From Bacteroidales bacterium UBA4293 (GTDB taxonomy: Bacteria; Bacteroidota; Bacteroidia; Bacteroidales; Bacteroidaceae), in assembly GCA_002395835.1 (NCBI GenBank), contig DGVD01000009.1, positions 62,654 to 126,653 on the forward strand: DNA of 64,000 nt. The letters are read 5' to 3'. Both the position numbers and the translations under genes were made by a program. Shown here piece by piece: positions 14,906-23,407 of this stretch. Below the pieces are notes generated by a model that had not been told where the DNA came from, made no database searches, and saw only the letters and a list, made by a program, of their open reading frames with translations. The stretch's first letter is position 1, and each line of letters opens with the position of its first letter.

Positions 14906-15130
14906 ATGAACCTTCAGCAAAAACTAGGCTTAGCTATCATAAAATTAAGAAAAGAGAAGGGGCTGTCTCAGGAAAAATTTGCTTTAGAAGCAGATGTAGA
15001 CAGACGATACATGAGTGATTTAGAGAATGGGAAAAGAAATCCATCTTTAGAAATTATAGAGAAAATAGCTAATAAACTTGAAATTCCTATTAGTAAATTG
15101 TTTTTAGAGGTAGAAAAGTTCGCAGAGTAA
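14906..15130 (+). CDS. XRE-family regulator of the R-M island (C-protein-like)
   Basis: 74 aa, essentially a single helix-turn-helix domain (LRKEKGLSQEKFALEADVDR, then YMSDLENGKRNPSL..I..IA..L). Small stand-alone XRE proteins directly ahead of methyltransferase genes act as controller (C) proteins that time restriction after methylation. The gap to the first methyltransferase is 2 bp, so they share a transcript. A palindromic ACTATAGT at 14796-14803, about 100 bp upstream, resembles half-site spacing in C-boxes but is weak evidence. It could instead be an ordinary repressor of the operon. Confidence 0.8.
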   Translation: MNLQQKLGLAIIKLRKEKGLSQEKFALEADVDRRYMSDLENGKRNPSLEIIEKIANKLEIPISKLFLEVEKFAE

Positions 15131-15132
15131 TT

Positions 15133-16359
15133 ATGTCTAAAACAGAAGAACATAAATATAAATTCATTGATTTATTTGCAGGTTGTGGCGGATTGTCTGA
15201 GGGCTTTTATAGAATGGGATTTAAAGCTCTTGCTCATGTTGAAATTGATCATTTTGCATGTGAATCTCTACGAACCAGGATGAGGTATTATCATTATGAT
15301 AATGCTGATGAAGCAGTTATAGAACATGATATTACAGCTGATGATATAATAGAGAGAATAGATAGTGTAATTAAAGGGGAACAACCAGACATAATAATAG
15401 GAGGACCACCTTGTCAAGCATATTCTACTGCAGGTCGTGTAAGAGATAAGGAAGGTATGGCTCATGATTCTCGTAATTATTTATTTGAAAGCTATCAAAG
15501 AATACTTGAAAAGTATAGACCAAAATTTTTTGTTTTTGAAAATGTAACTGGTTTATTGTCTGCCAAAGTAAATGGTGAGTATATTTTCCCTAAAGTTATC
15601 AAAGCTTTGGGAAAAGAATATAAAGTTATTGATAATCCGTCTATTTTGGTTCATAATACTTGCAACTATGGTGTCCCTCAGGTTCGAAAGCGAGTCATAA
15701 TAATGGGAGTTCGTAAAGATATTGACAACAAGGATGTTCTTGAACTGTACAATGATGTAATTAAAACTCATTTTGACCCGGAAATGCCTGAAAATGATAG
15801 AATGGGATTGAAACCATATGTAACTGTGAAACAGGCTTTAGGTGATTTACCTCCCGTAGAACCTGGTTGTGATGCATCTACTTTTGAGTTTAATTATTCA
15901 TGTGACAATGAATTTTTGCAACGGATAGGTAAAAGAGGTATTCATCCTTTGATGGATCATATTTGCAGAAAACATAATTTAAAAGATAGAGAGCGTTTTC
16001 GTGAAATGATAAAACATAATTGGACATTTGGGCAGTTGAGACGTGCAATGCCTGAATATGAACACGAAAACCCTAGAGTTTTTGATAATAGCTATGTCGT
16101 TCAATGGTGGAATTTGCCATCTAAGACAATTCTAGCTCATATTCACAAAGATGGCTTCCAATTTATTCATCCTGATCTAAAGCAAGCAAGGACATTTACT
16201 GTTAGAGAAGCTGCTAGAATTCAATCTTTTCCAGATGATTTTGTTTTTGAGGGATCTAGAGGAAATAAGTTTAAACAAATAGGTAATGCAGTGCCACCAC
16301 TTTTTGCCGAAGCTCTTGCTAAATCTATCAAAAAAAATCTTGATGATATTACACTATGA
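15133..16359 (+). CDS. DNA cytosine-5 methyltransferase, first of the pair
   Basis: 408 aa with all main m5C motifs: I (FIDLFAGCGGLSEGF, from residue 11), IV (GGPPCQAYS, catalytic Cys 94), VI (FENV, Glu 136), VIII (QVRKRVIIMGVR), IX (REAARIQSFPDD) and X (QIGNAVPPL). It transfers methyl from S-adenosylmethionine to cytosine within the recognition site, protecting host DNA. The stretch between motifs VIII and IX (about residues 200-340) is the target-recognition domain. It overlaps the second methyltransferase gene by 4 bp (ATGA), showing translational coupling. Two m5C enzymes in one system suggest an asymmetric recognition sequence, one enzyme per strand. Confidence 0.93.
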   Translation: MSKTEEHKYKFIDLFAGCGGLSEGFYRMGFKALAHVEIDHFACESLRTRMRYYHYDNADEAVIEHDITADDIIERIDSVIKGEQPDIIIGGPPCQAYSTAGRVRDKEGMAHDSRNYLFESYQRILEKYRPKFFVFENVTGLLSAKVNGEYIFPKVIKALGKEYKVIDNPSILVHNTCNYGVPQVRKRVIIMGVRKDIDNKDVLELYNDVIKTHFDPEMPENDRMGLKPYVTVKQALGDLPPVEPGCDASTFEFNYSCDNEFLQRIGKRGIHPLMDHICRKHNLKDRERFREMIKHNWTFGQLRRAMPEYEHENPRVFDNSYVVQWWNLPSKTILAHIHKDGFQFIHPDLKQARTFTVREAARIQSFPDDFVFEGSRGNKFKQIGNAVPPLFAEALAKSIKKNLDDITL

Positions 16360-17861
16360 TTTTTGAACCAATAAATAATATATATAACAAAGACGAGTTT
16401 TTAGAGAAAATACTCTTGTATATCCGCTTGGTAGAAGTAATAGCTGAGAGGAATAAACTTCTTATACCTGAAACAGATGAAGTATCTTCAGAAACGTTGC
16501 AGGAATTGGTAGATATGGGAGTTATTAGCGGAAATGAGGATTTAAAATTATTAAAGAAAACGGTTGGGGTCTATTACAATAGATTTATTTCATGTGTTGA
16601 GTTTTATTTGGCTCATAAACAATTATATGGTAATTCTTTAGACAAACTTAATAATAAGAAGAGAAAAGAATTACAACAAAAAGAATTATTGTCTAATAAG
16701 CCTAAATTTGTTGATTTCTTTGCAGGTGCTGGTGGATTAAGCTGTGGTTTTACACAAGCAGGATTCAGAGTCTATTTTGCTAATGATTTTGAAGAAGTAT
16801 GTGTAAGAACATATAAATACAATCATCCTGAATTGCCTTCACAAAATGTTTTAAAAGAGGATATAAGAAAAATAGTATATAATATTGATGATTATATCAA
16901 GGAAGACATTGATGTTGTTGTGGGAGGCCCTCCATGCCAGGGTTTTAGTAGTGCAAATCAACAACGTATTATTGATGACCCAAGAAACGAGTTATATAAG
17001 TTTTATATTGAGGCAATTAAACGTATTTGCCCCAAATTCGTTGTAATGGAGAACGTTAAGGGCATGCTCTCCGTTGTAGACCAAGTGGTTGAAGATTATC
17101 ATAATATTAAAATCATTAAAAACAATCAAGAATTTACATACGACATTTCTTACAGATTATTGAACTCTGTGAATTTTGGTGTTGCTCAAAGTAGGGAACG
17201 TTTAATTTATATAGCTGTTAGAAATGATATAATAAGTAGCAATAAAGTTACCCCAGAACAAATCTTCAATGAAATAGAGGAGAACTGCAAAAGAATTAAA
17301 CATTTTAATTTAGATGATGCACTTCAGTTTATATCTCCTCTTGAAGCACCTAGAATTAAGGGAATGACCGAGACAGATGATGAAAAAACTGGTATGAAAG
17401 TCACTTACAATAAGTATGATAGCTGTGGGAATGATTATTTGACTTCAATTAATCAAGGCCGTTGTTTACCATATGTTTTTAACCATAAAGCACGTTATTG
17501 TAGTGATACTAATTATGAAATCTTCAAGAGATTAGCTCCAGGCGAAGATTCTACAAGCCCCAAAATTGCGGATATTATGCCATATGCTAGAAGAAATGGC
17601 ATATTTAAAGACAAGTATTATAAATTATTTGGGGATAGACCTTGTAGAACAATTACAGCTCATCTGAAAATGGATTGTCTTTCGCACATTCATCCACACC
17701 AGATAAGGAGTATCACACCCCGTGAAGCTGCAAGAGTTCAATCTTTTCCTGATGACTATTTATTCCTTGGTGCTTATCTTAAAACATATATGCAAATTGG
17801 TAATGCAGTACCAGTGTTAATGGCAAAGCAAATAGCAAAAATAATAAAGAAATATATATGA
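16356..17861 (+). CDS. DNA cytosine-5 methyltransferase, second of the pair
   Basis: 501 aa. A ~115-residue N-terminal extension of unknown role (helical, Lys/Glu-rich) precedes motif I (FVDFFAGAGGLSCGF). Motif IV is GGPPCQGFS with catalytic Cys 194, motif VI MENV, motif VIII QSRERLIYIAVR, and motifs IX and X REAARVQSFPDDY and QIGNAVPVL. It is not a duplicate of the first enzyme: the target-recognition regions and N-termini are unrelated, as expected if each reads a different strand of the site. The start and stop overlap both neighbours by 4 bp (ATGA), so M1, M2 and R1 are translationally coupled. Confidence 0.93.
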   Translation: MIFEPINNIYNKDEFLEKILLYIRLVEVIAERNKLLIPETDEVSSETLQELVDMGVISGNEDLKLLKKTVGVYYNRFISCVEFYLAHKQLYGNSLDKLNNKKRKELQQKELLSNKPKFVDFFAGAGGLSCGFTQAGFRVYFANDFEEVCVRTYKYNHPELPSQNVLKEDIRKIVYNIDDYIKEDIDVVVGGPPCQGFSSANQQRIIDDPRNELYKFYIEAIKRICPKFVVMENVKGMLSVVDQVVEDYHNIKIIKNNQEFTYDISYRLLNSVNFGVAQSRERLIYIAVRNDIISSNKVTPEQIFNEIEENCKRIKHFNLDDALQFISPLEAPRIKGMTETDDEKTGMKVTYNKYDSCGNDYLTSINQGRCLPYVFNHKARYCSDTNYEIFKRLAPGEDSTSPKIADIMPYARRNGIFKDKYYKLFGDRPCRTITAHLKMDCLSHIHPHQIRSITPREAARVQSFPDDYLFLGAYLKTYMQIGNAVPVLMAKQIAKIIKKYI

Positions 17862-19714
17862 AACAATCATTTTACTTTTACAAAGTTTTAACTGCTGCTG
17901 AAGTTGGAGATACCGGCACACATGAAGTGTACGTTAGACTAACAAATGATTTTGATTACGAATCATTTTTTGGAAATACAGCAGTTACAAATGGTTCTGT
18001 TATGGAATGTAATTTTACAGCCCAGGATATTACTAATGGTCGTAATGAATCTATTCCTCTTCGTTTCGTTTATTATTTTACCTCTAATAAAGAAAAAAGG
18101 ATTCCAAGTTTAGGTGCGCTGTTTAACCATCATAATGTTAAAAAAGGTGATGTTGTTAGCCTTGAAAGCAGACAAGATGGGAAGAATATTTCATATTACA
18201 TATGTTTCTATAAAAAAGGGGAAATAGAAGTCAATCCTTCTGCTATTTACTTTTCCAGAATTGAATCGGAGTTTAATGATCTAGCTATTGATTTTAATCC
18301 AGAATTAGACTCTCTCCAAAAAATATTCTACGGTGCTCCAGGAACTGGTAAATCTCACAAAATAAAAGATGAAGTAGACAAAAAAGGTAAGCCTTGCATC
18401 CGTACCACTTTCCATCCAGACAGTGATTATTCTACCTTTGTAGGAGCTTATAAGCCAACCACTGTTAATGTTCCTGTAATGACAATTATAGGAAAAGAAC
18501 AAGTTCCGGTAGTCAATGCAAAACCTGAAAAGAAGATAGTCTACAAATTTGTTCCACAAGCATTCTTAAAAGCATATACAGCTGCTTGGAAGAACCAGGA
18601 GAAACCTTTCTATCTTGTCATTGAAGAAATTAACCGTGGAAACTGTGCCCAAATCTTTGGTGATTTATTCCAGCTTCTAGATAGGAATGATAAGGGTTAT
18701 TCTGATTATGAGATTTCTCCAGATGAGGATATTCAATTGTTCCTTCAAACAGATGAGAAATTTGGATTTGCAGCTTTGACTGATGAACAGAAAGAAGCAA
18801 TTCCTGAAAACATTTTGACGGGTGAAATAATGAAGCTTCCAAATAATCTGCATATTTGGGCAACTATGAACACCAGTGATCAGAGTCTTTTCCCTATTGA
18901 TTCTGCTTTTAAACGTCGTTGGGATTGGGAATACCTACCAATTTATGATGCAGAAAAGGGTTGGAATATTGAGGTGAATAATAAACTTTATGGTTGGTGG
19001 AATTTCCTTGAATTAATGAATGATAAGATTGGTTCTACCACAAATTCCGAAGATAAGAAGCTGGGCTATTTCTTCTGCAAACCTCAGGATGGTATTATTG
19101 ATGCTAAAACCTTTGTGGGGAAAGTAATCTTCTATATATGGAATGATGTTTTCAAAGATTTTGCTGAAGAAGCTGGTGACTTGTTCAAGGATGTGGATGG
19201 TAAATTGCTGTCATTTGATAAGTTCTATGTTGTGGGTACAGATGGTCAGACTGTGGTAAATGAAAGCAAGGTGGAGCTATTCTTGCAGCATTTAGGTGTA
19301 TTGCCAATATCAGAATTAGAGCCTGAAGTTGAAGATGAAGACGGAAATAGTGTTAGTGATTCTACTGGCAGTAAAGACTACAGCAAATATTCTGTAAACG
19401 GTGAAGGACGTTATGGGAAAAATAGATTGGCTGTTGCATGTATGAGGAAATATATTGGAATGAACCCTAATATGCCAGTAGAGACAGTTCTTCAGAATTG
19501 GAAATCTTTAGGAAATATAGTTCCTCATTTTGTGGAATCAAAAGAAGAATATGATGCGCGTACTGACAACTGCAAAAATCGTTCTGAAGAAATTGAATGT
19601 AATGATACAGTTCTTTATGTGGCTCATGATGGCTATGGTAATAACGGTAAAGTTAATATTCTAATAGATGCAGTGAATAAAAAGAACTGGGGAATTACAC
19701 TAGCTAAGATTTAA
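17858..19714 (+). CDS. McrB-like AAA+ GTPase restriction subunit (LlaJI R1-type)
   Basis: 618 aa. The C-terminal AAA+ module has Walker A GAPGTGKSH (from residue 159), Walker B LVIEEINRGN (about 253-262) and the McrB sensor MNTSDQSLFPIDSAFKRRW. It is predicted to hydrolyse GTP and to translocate DNA and drive the nuclease partner. The N-terminal ~130 residues (TAAEVGDTGTHEVYVRL..) resemble the B3/EcoRII-N type of DNA-binding domain; LlaJI-type R1 proteins use a B3-like domain for site-specific recognition. A unique C-terminal ~180 residues include VAHDGYGNNGKVNILIDA. The gene overlaps M2 by 4 bp and the next gene starts 2 bp after its stop. Confidence 0.88.
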   Translation: MKQSFYFYKVLTAAEVGDTGTHEVYVRLTNDFDYESFFGNTAVTNGSVMECNFTAQDITNGRNESIPLRFVYYFTSNKEKRIPSLGALFNHHNVKKGDVVSLESRQDGKNISYYICFYKKGEIEVNPSAIYFSRIESEFNDLAIDFNPELDSLQKIFYGAPGTGKSHKIKDEVDKKGKPCIRTTFHPDSDYSTFVGAYKPTTVNVPVMTIIGKEQVPVVNAKPEKKIVYKFVPQAFLKAYTAAWKNQEKPFYLVIEEINRGNCAQIFGDLFQLLDRNDKGYSDYEISPDEDIQLFLQTDEKFGFAALTDEQKEAIPENILTGEIMKLPNNLHIWATMNTSDQSLFPIDSAFKRRWDWEYLPIYDAEKGWNIEVNNKLYGWWNFLELMNDKIGSTTNSEDKKLGYFFCKPQDGIIDAKTFVGKVIFYIWNDVFKDFAEEAGDLFKDVDGKLLSFDKFYVVGTDGQTVVNESKVELFLQHLGVLPISELEPEVEDEDGNSVSDSTGSKDYSKYSVNGEGRYGKNRLAVACMRKYIGMNPNMPVETVLQNWKSLGNIVPHFVESKEEYDARTDNCKNRSEEIECNDTVLYVAHDGYGNNGKVNILIDAVNKKNWGITLAKI

Positions 19715-19716
19715 AA

Positions 19717-21870
19717 ATGAGAATACTCATAGAAGAATATCAGTACGACGTTTCTAAAGTGAAGAGCATTCTTCATGGCATTGATGCTTTGGAGAATGTG
19801 GAAGGTAAGGTTTCCATTCACTATGTGGGGTATTACTATAATGCCTCGGAGAAGGACTGCGTGTTTATTCTTCCTAAAGTGCTTCTGAAAGATAAAGATG
19901 GAGAAGAACTGGTTTTTGGTAAATATAAGCCCGAAGATATAATTTCTCCTGAAGATAATAAAAAGCTAGAGCCCCAAGAAAAAGATTTCCTTTATAAGTT
20001 TGCTGTTTGGATCTATAGAGCTATTGTAGTCTATAAGAGTAATAAAAAGAATGATTCGGATATAGTTTATCATATCAAAATAGCTGAAGTAGGTAAGGGA
20101 CGGAGAAGATTAAGTAATACTTACCTGGATATTTTACTGCAACTGCTGCAGTTCAACCGGGAAAACCAAAGCTTTTTCTTCTTTATAGTGAAAAACCTTC
20201 ATGCAGGATTCAACAAGATAAATTGGACGCGTACCATTAGCCATGAAAGGCCCATTGTGCAAGGTGAACAACCTATCTATCTGAAACCGGTCAACAAGAA
20301 AAGGCAAATCAACTTTGATGAAGAGTTGCTGGTAATCTTTTTCTCCATTCTTAATTATATAGGTGATACTTACGGTTTCCCCAAACAAATAAATTTCCAG
20401 TTCCCTCTCATTAAGGGTGTGCAATTCAAAATGTACCTTAAAGGTTATGGTTGCACAAGGCTCCGTCAGATTAAATACAAGTATTTCTCTGATAAAGCAC
20501 TTGAACTGTGGGATTTGTGTTACGCTTTCTTTGATGAAGCAAGGCAATTATATGTCAACACCGAAAAGAAGGAATACCTCCTGGTAAAGAGTTTCTACAT
20601 AGTCTTTGAAGCTATTATAGATGAGCTGATAGGTGATAATCCTCTGCCTGATGATATGGATAAGAAGCAAGAGGATGGAAAGATAGTAGACCACCTATAT
20701 ACAGCTAAGAGCTTAATAGATAATGAAGCTGGTCAAACGTATTACATAGGTGACTCCAAGTATTACAAAATGGGGCATGAACTAGGTAATGAATCCATTT
20801 ATAAACAGTACACTTATGCCAGGAATGTAATTCAGTGGAATCTGGATATTTTCAACAGAGGGGAAGAACCAGAATCCGGAGTACGGTTGCTGGATGAGGT
20901 TACAGAGGGTTATAATATAATCCCTAATTTCTTTATTTCTGCTAAAATGGACGAAGCCTTCGACTATGCCAATGATGGAATAGAAAAGACTGACAGGCAG
21001 AGAAACCGTCACCGTAAAGAACATTTCAAAAACCGCTTGTTCGACCGTGATACGTTGTTTCTTTTCCACTACGATGTGAACTTCCTTTTTGTGCTTTCTC
21101 TCTATGCTAGAAATAATACCTCACAAAAGGCTGAATGGAAAAAGAAGGTTCGCAATAAGTTCCGTGAGGAAATTCAAGATTGGCTGCAAGATGATTTCAG
21201 TTTCTATGCCATGTCTGCTAAACCTGGTGTGGATGCTAAAGAGTATTTTAAGACGAACTTCCGTGATGTACTAGGAAAAACATTTGCTCCTTTTACTAAT
21301 GAAAATATTTTCTCTCTAGCTCTAGACAAGGATAAGGAATACCAGGCTAGCAATGATGAGCTGTTAGCACAATTAAAGAAATTCTTCATTGTAGAGCCTT
21401 GTAAGCTAGGGGATAACCCAGAGCCTATCATTGAAGCTGTGAAACAAAAAGAGGGCGCTTGGGCTTCCTTGCCAAATAGAAATGGTGTTCTTATGGTGAT
21501 GATGTTGAATTATGAAGATAAAAAGAAATCTTTTCCATCGGGTAAAGTTGCTGTAGGCATTAAATTGAAAAAGGAGAATATGGAAATTGTTGAGAACCTA
21601 TCTTCTATAGGTTATGTTCTTTTCCATCATCGTAGTAAAGAAAGTCAGCATTTATTCCCAGTGAAAGGGGTTTGCCATGTGGAATCTGTTAAAGATATAG
21701 AAGCAGATAGATATAAAAATGTGAATACAACAGATCTTTTTGTTTCTCTAGATTTTGACATTTCTCAAGAATTAGATTCTTCTTCTTTAGATGTTAGGAA
21801 AAAGAACTCTTCGAATGAAGATAGATATGATCCTCAATTTGCAATGATTGATGAATTGAAAGTTGATTAA
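19717..21870 (+). CDS. McrC/LlaJI R2-like restriction nuclease subunit
   Basis: 717 aa. The N-terminal two thirds have no clear motif but resemble DUF2357/LlaJI-type restriction proteins in length and position. YYIGDSKYYKMG places D346 and K348 as the D-x-K of a PD-(D/E)xK nuclease core, with a downstream IYKQYTYARNVI helix as in other McrC-like nucleases. It is therefore the DNA-cutting subunit paired with the McrB-like GTPase. A C-terminal ~200 residues (from about 510) could mediate subunit contacts. It ends the five-gene operon; the next gene, on the same strand 35 bp on, is a G+C-rich mutT-like pseudogene, so the island boundary lies here. Confidence 0.85.
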   Translation: MRILIEEYQYDVSKVKSILHGIDALENVEGKVSIHYVGYYYNASEKDCVFILPKVLLKDKDGEELVFGKYKPEDIISPEDNKKLEPQEKDFLYKFAVWIYRAIVVYKSNKKNDSDIVYHIKIAEVGKGRRRLSNTYLDILLQLLQFNRENQSFFFFIVKNLHAGFNKINWTRTISHERPIVQGEQPIYLKPVNKKRQINFDEELLVIFFSILNYIGDTYGFPKQINFQFPLIKGVQFKMYLKGYGCTRLRQIKYKYFSDKALELWDLCYAFFDEARQLYVNTEKKEYLLVKSFYIVFEAIIDELIGDNPLPDDMDKKQEDGKIVDHLYTAKSLIDNEAGQTYYIGDSKYYKMGHELGNESIYKQYTYARNVIQWNLDIFNRGEEPESGVRLLDEVTEGYNIIPNFFISAKMDEAFDYANDGIEKTDRQRNRHRKEHFKNRLFDRDTLFLFHYDVNFLFVLSLYARNNTSQKAEWKKKVRNKFREEIQDWLQDDFSFYAMSAKPGVDAKEYFKTNFRDVLGKTFAPFTNENIFSLALDKDKEYQASNDELLAQLKKFFIVEPCKLGDNPEPIIEAVKQKEGAWASLPNRNGVLMVMMLNYEDKKKSFPSGKVAVGIKLKKENMEIVENLSSIGYVLFHHRSKESQHLFPVKGVCHVESVKDIEADRYKNVNTTDLFVSLDFDISQELDSSSLDVRKKNSSNEDRYDPQFAMIDELKVD

Positions 21871-21905
21871 TAGTTTATTATCCATTCTTTTTTCCATTCC
21901 CCTCC

Positions 21906-22298
21906 ATGAAAACCATAGAAGTAGTAGCAGCTGTAATCCTCCGTGGAAACAAGGTGTTCTGCACCTAGCGGGGGTACGGGGATTTCAAGGATATGTGGGA
22001 GTTCCCGGGTGGAAAGATGGAACCGGGGGAAACGCCTCAGGAAGCCTTGAAAAGGGAGATCAGGGAGGAACTGGCCACGGAAATAGAGGTGGGGGAGTTC
22101 ATTCACACCATTGAGTGGGATTACCCGAAGTTCCACCTCACGATGTACTGCTTCTTCTGCACCGTGCTGAGCGGAAAACTGGAACTGCTGGAGCATGAGG
22201 CGGCACAGTGGGTGGAGCGGGAAAAGCTGGATGAGGTGGATTGGCTGCCGGCGGACAGGACCATTATTCCGATGGTGAAAAATTATCTGGGGAAATAA
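21906..22298 (+). pseudogene. mutT-like Nudix hydrolase with an in-frame amber codon
   Basis: From ATG 21906 the frame reads MKTIEVVAAVILRGNKVFCT, then TAG at 21966-21968, then RGYGDFKDMWEFPGGK onward to a normal stop at 22298. Family members usually have Gln before RGYG, so a single C-to-T change (CAG to TAG) explains the stop. The Nudix box downstream (GGKMEPGETPQEALKREIRE plus EL) is complete and in frame. MutT-type enzymes remove oxidised dGTP and reduce mutation. An internal ATG at 21993 could give a 101-aa protein with the Nudix box but without the first beta-strands, so residual function is doubtful. Confidence 0.85.
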
Positions 22299-22329
22299 TT
22301 TGGTGGTTGGCCGGGATTTCGTATCTTTG
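22299..22329 (+). promoter_or_regulatory. Promoter of the last small-RNA candidate
   Basis: TTTG (22299-22302) and TATCTTTG (22322-22329), 19 bp apart, immediately after the mutT pseudogene stop. Confidence 0.6.
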
Positions 22330-22335
22330 CATTGA

Positions 22336-22416
22336 TAGCGCTATATTAGCGTCACTAAAATTAAACTTTTCATAATTGTTTTCAGCTCTGTTGGGAAACA
22401 GGGCTGAATTTTTTTT
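22336..22416 (+). ncRNA. Candidate small RNA, short form, copy 2
   Basis: About 80 nt between the promoter and a T8 tail. It contains a TAGCGCTA self-complementary segment (22337-22344), then the ATAATTGTTTT linker seen in the 14602 copy. The shared terminator CAGCTCTGTTGGGAAACAGG(GCTG) at 22383-22406 follows. The loop base differs (GGG for GTG), but the stem and flanking AAAC are retained. Confidence 0.55.
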
Positions 22417-22428
22417 GTCGGTTGGGGG

Positions 22429-22457
22429 TGTAACATAGCACCTGTCCCCATGTGACG
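22429..22457. repeat. Degenerate single GGGGACAGGT palindrome
   Basis: Aligns over 29 nt with the inverted form of the 10206-10234 palindrome; the core ACCTGTCCCCATGT is intact while the left arm has several changes. No inverted partner is visible, so it is a decayed or solo copy. Confidence 0.7.
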
Positions 22458-22476
22458 CAGGAAGATGTATGTCGTA

Positions 22477-23106
22477 CTAAAGACTTTGTGACATCAATTC
22501 TTCTAACTCAGAATCGGATTTTTCATAGATTTCAGTTGGTTTGAAAAAACGGGTGAGCATGGTGGCAAAAACCTTGTCTTTGTAGATGAAGACAAAGTCG
22601 TAGTAACCTGGTTCTACCTCTTCGGGATGAAGGTAGAACGATCCCCAATGGTTGGTCTCATCCGCTTCAGGATCTTTGTTCAGTTCCAATTCTTGAATAT
22701 AGCCAGGGGTCTCGTCGTTCAAAGAGTTTTTCAGGTAAAATCCTTGGTCTTCCTGGTGCTTGAAAACCATTACCTTGATACCTGATCCTGCACTGGCTTG
22801 TGGATGGAACTCTATCCATTCGTCAAGTTCAAAAACGGAGCGGATGCCTTCGGTGGCGTATGGCTTGTGGTTGAAACTTTCGGTTCCACAACGGTTGCCG
22901 AACAAGCTCAAGGCAGTCATTACAGGCTGCTCTCCCTCTTTGAGGTTGACGAAATAGAGTTTGCCCAGAGCCATGGTTTCTTGAATTTGCTGGGTATTAG
23001 CGGTGATTTTGGTGGAGTTTGCTGCATTTGCGTTTGTGCCATTGATGTAATTGACTGTGGATAATGCGGCAAGTCCTGCGACTAAAAGTGTGGCAATTTT
23101 TTTCAT
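22477..23106 (-). CDS. Exported protein of unknown function, 209 aa
   Basis: A Sec signal (MKKIATLLVAGLAALSTVNY..) is followed by a low-complexity Asn/Ala/Thr segment to about residue 45 and a beta-rich domain. Features of that domain include GIRSVFELDEWIEFHPQA, SGIKVMVFKHQEDQGFYL and GYYDFVFIYKDKVFATM, arranged like a beta-sandwich. No family is recognised and no catalytic motif is visible. It is probably periplasmic or surface exposed. A long leader (about 135 nt) precedes it from a -7 element on this strand at 23250-23257. Confidence 0.72.
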   Translation of the reverse strand: MKKIATLLVAGLAALSTVNYINGTNANAANSTKITANTQQIQETMALGKLYFVNLKEGEQPVMTALSLFGNRCGTESFNHKPYATEGIRSVFELDEWIEFHPQASAGSGIKVMVFKHQEDQGFYLKNSLNDETPGYIQELELNKDPEADETNHWGSFYLHPEEVEPGYYDFVFIYKDKVFATMLTRFFKPTEIYEKSDSELEELMSQSL

Positions 23107-23361
23107 AAATCTTAATTCCGCACCACTTTGATTCCTTGAATTTTATAAGTTCTTGACAAGCCGTAACTTGCTTGTTGCTTTTGCCTCGTCGGGAAGTTAT
23201 ACTTACTTTAGCGGTGCATTATAAAGCAATATAACTCCGACAGTCCTGACAAAGATAGCAATAAAATTCATAATTATAGGATACAAAGAAAATATTGTTT
23301 TTACATCAAAAAAAATCAATGATTTTCTAGAGGGAAATTTGGCGCATTTAAAGCAATATGA
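23107..23361 (-). promoter_or_regulatory. Promoter and long leader of the exported protein gene
   Basis: TATCTTTG on the minus strand (23250-23257) is a -7 element; the mRNA leader would run to 23107. The leader contains a possible stem AAGCAAG..GGCTTG (minus strand, around 23152-23168), but no riboswitch class is recognised. I see no gene in 23107-23361. Confidence 0.4.
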
Positions 23362-23398
23362 TAAAAAAAGCGTCCTGCTGAGAAACAGGGCGCTTTTC
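23362..23398 (-). terminator. Terminator of the esterase operon
   Basis: AGCGTCCTG (23369-23377) pairs with CAGGGCGCT (23386-23394). On the minus strand it ends in a T7 run, closing the 24286-23408 operon. The loop carries GAGAAA, a faint echo of the CAGCTCTGTTG terminator family. Confidence 0.75.
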
Positions 23399-23407
23399 TT
23401 TTGGTTC

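Noticed and set aside
21966..21968. TAG read as an amino acid (recoding) in the mutT-like gene
   Set aside because: No other in-frame TAG is tolerated in the window and TAG is used as an ordinary stop by genes such as the one ending at 28057; a point mutation is simpler.
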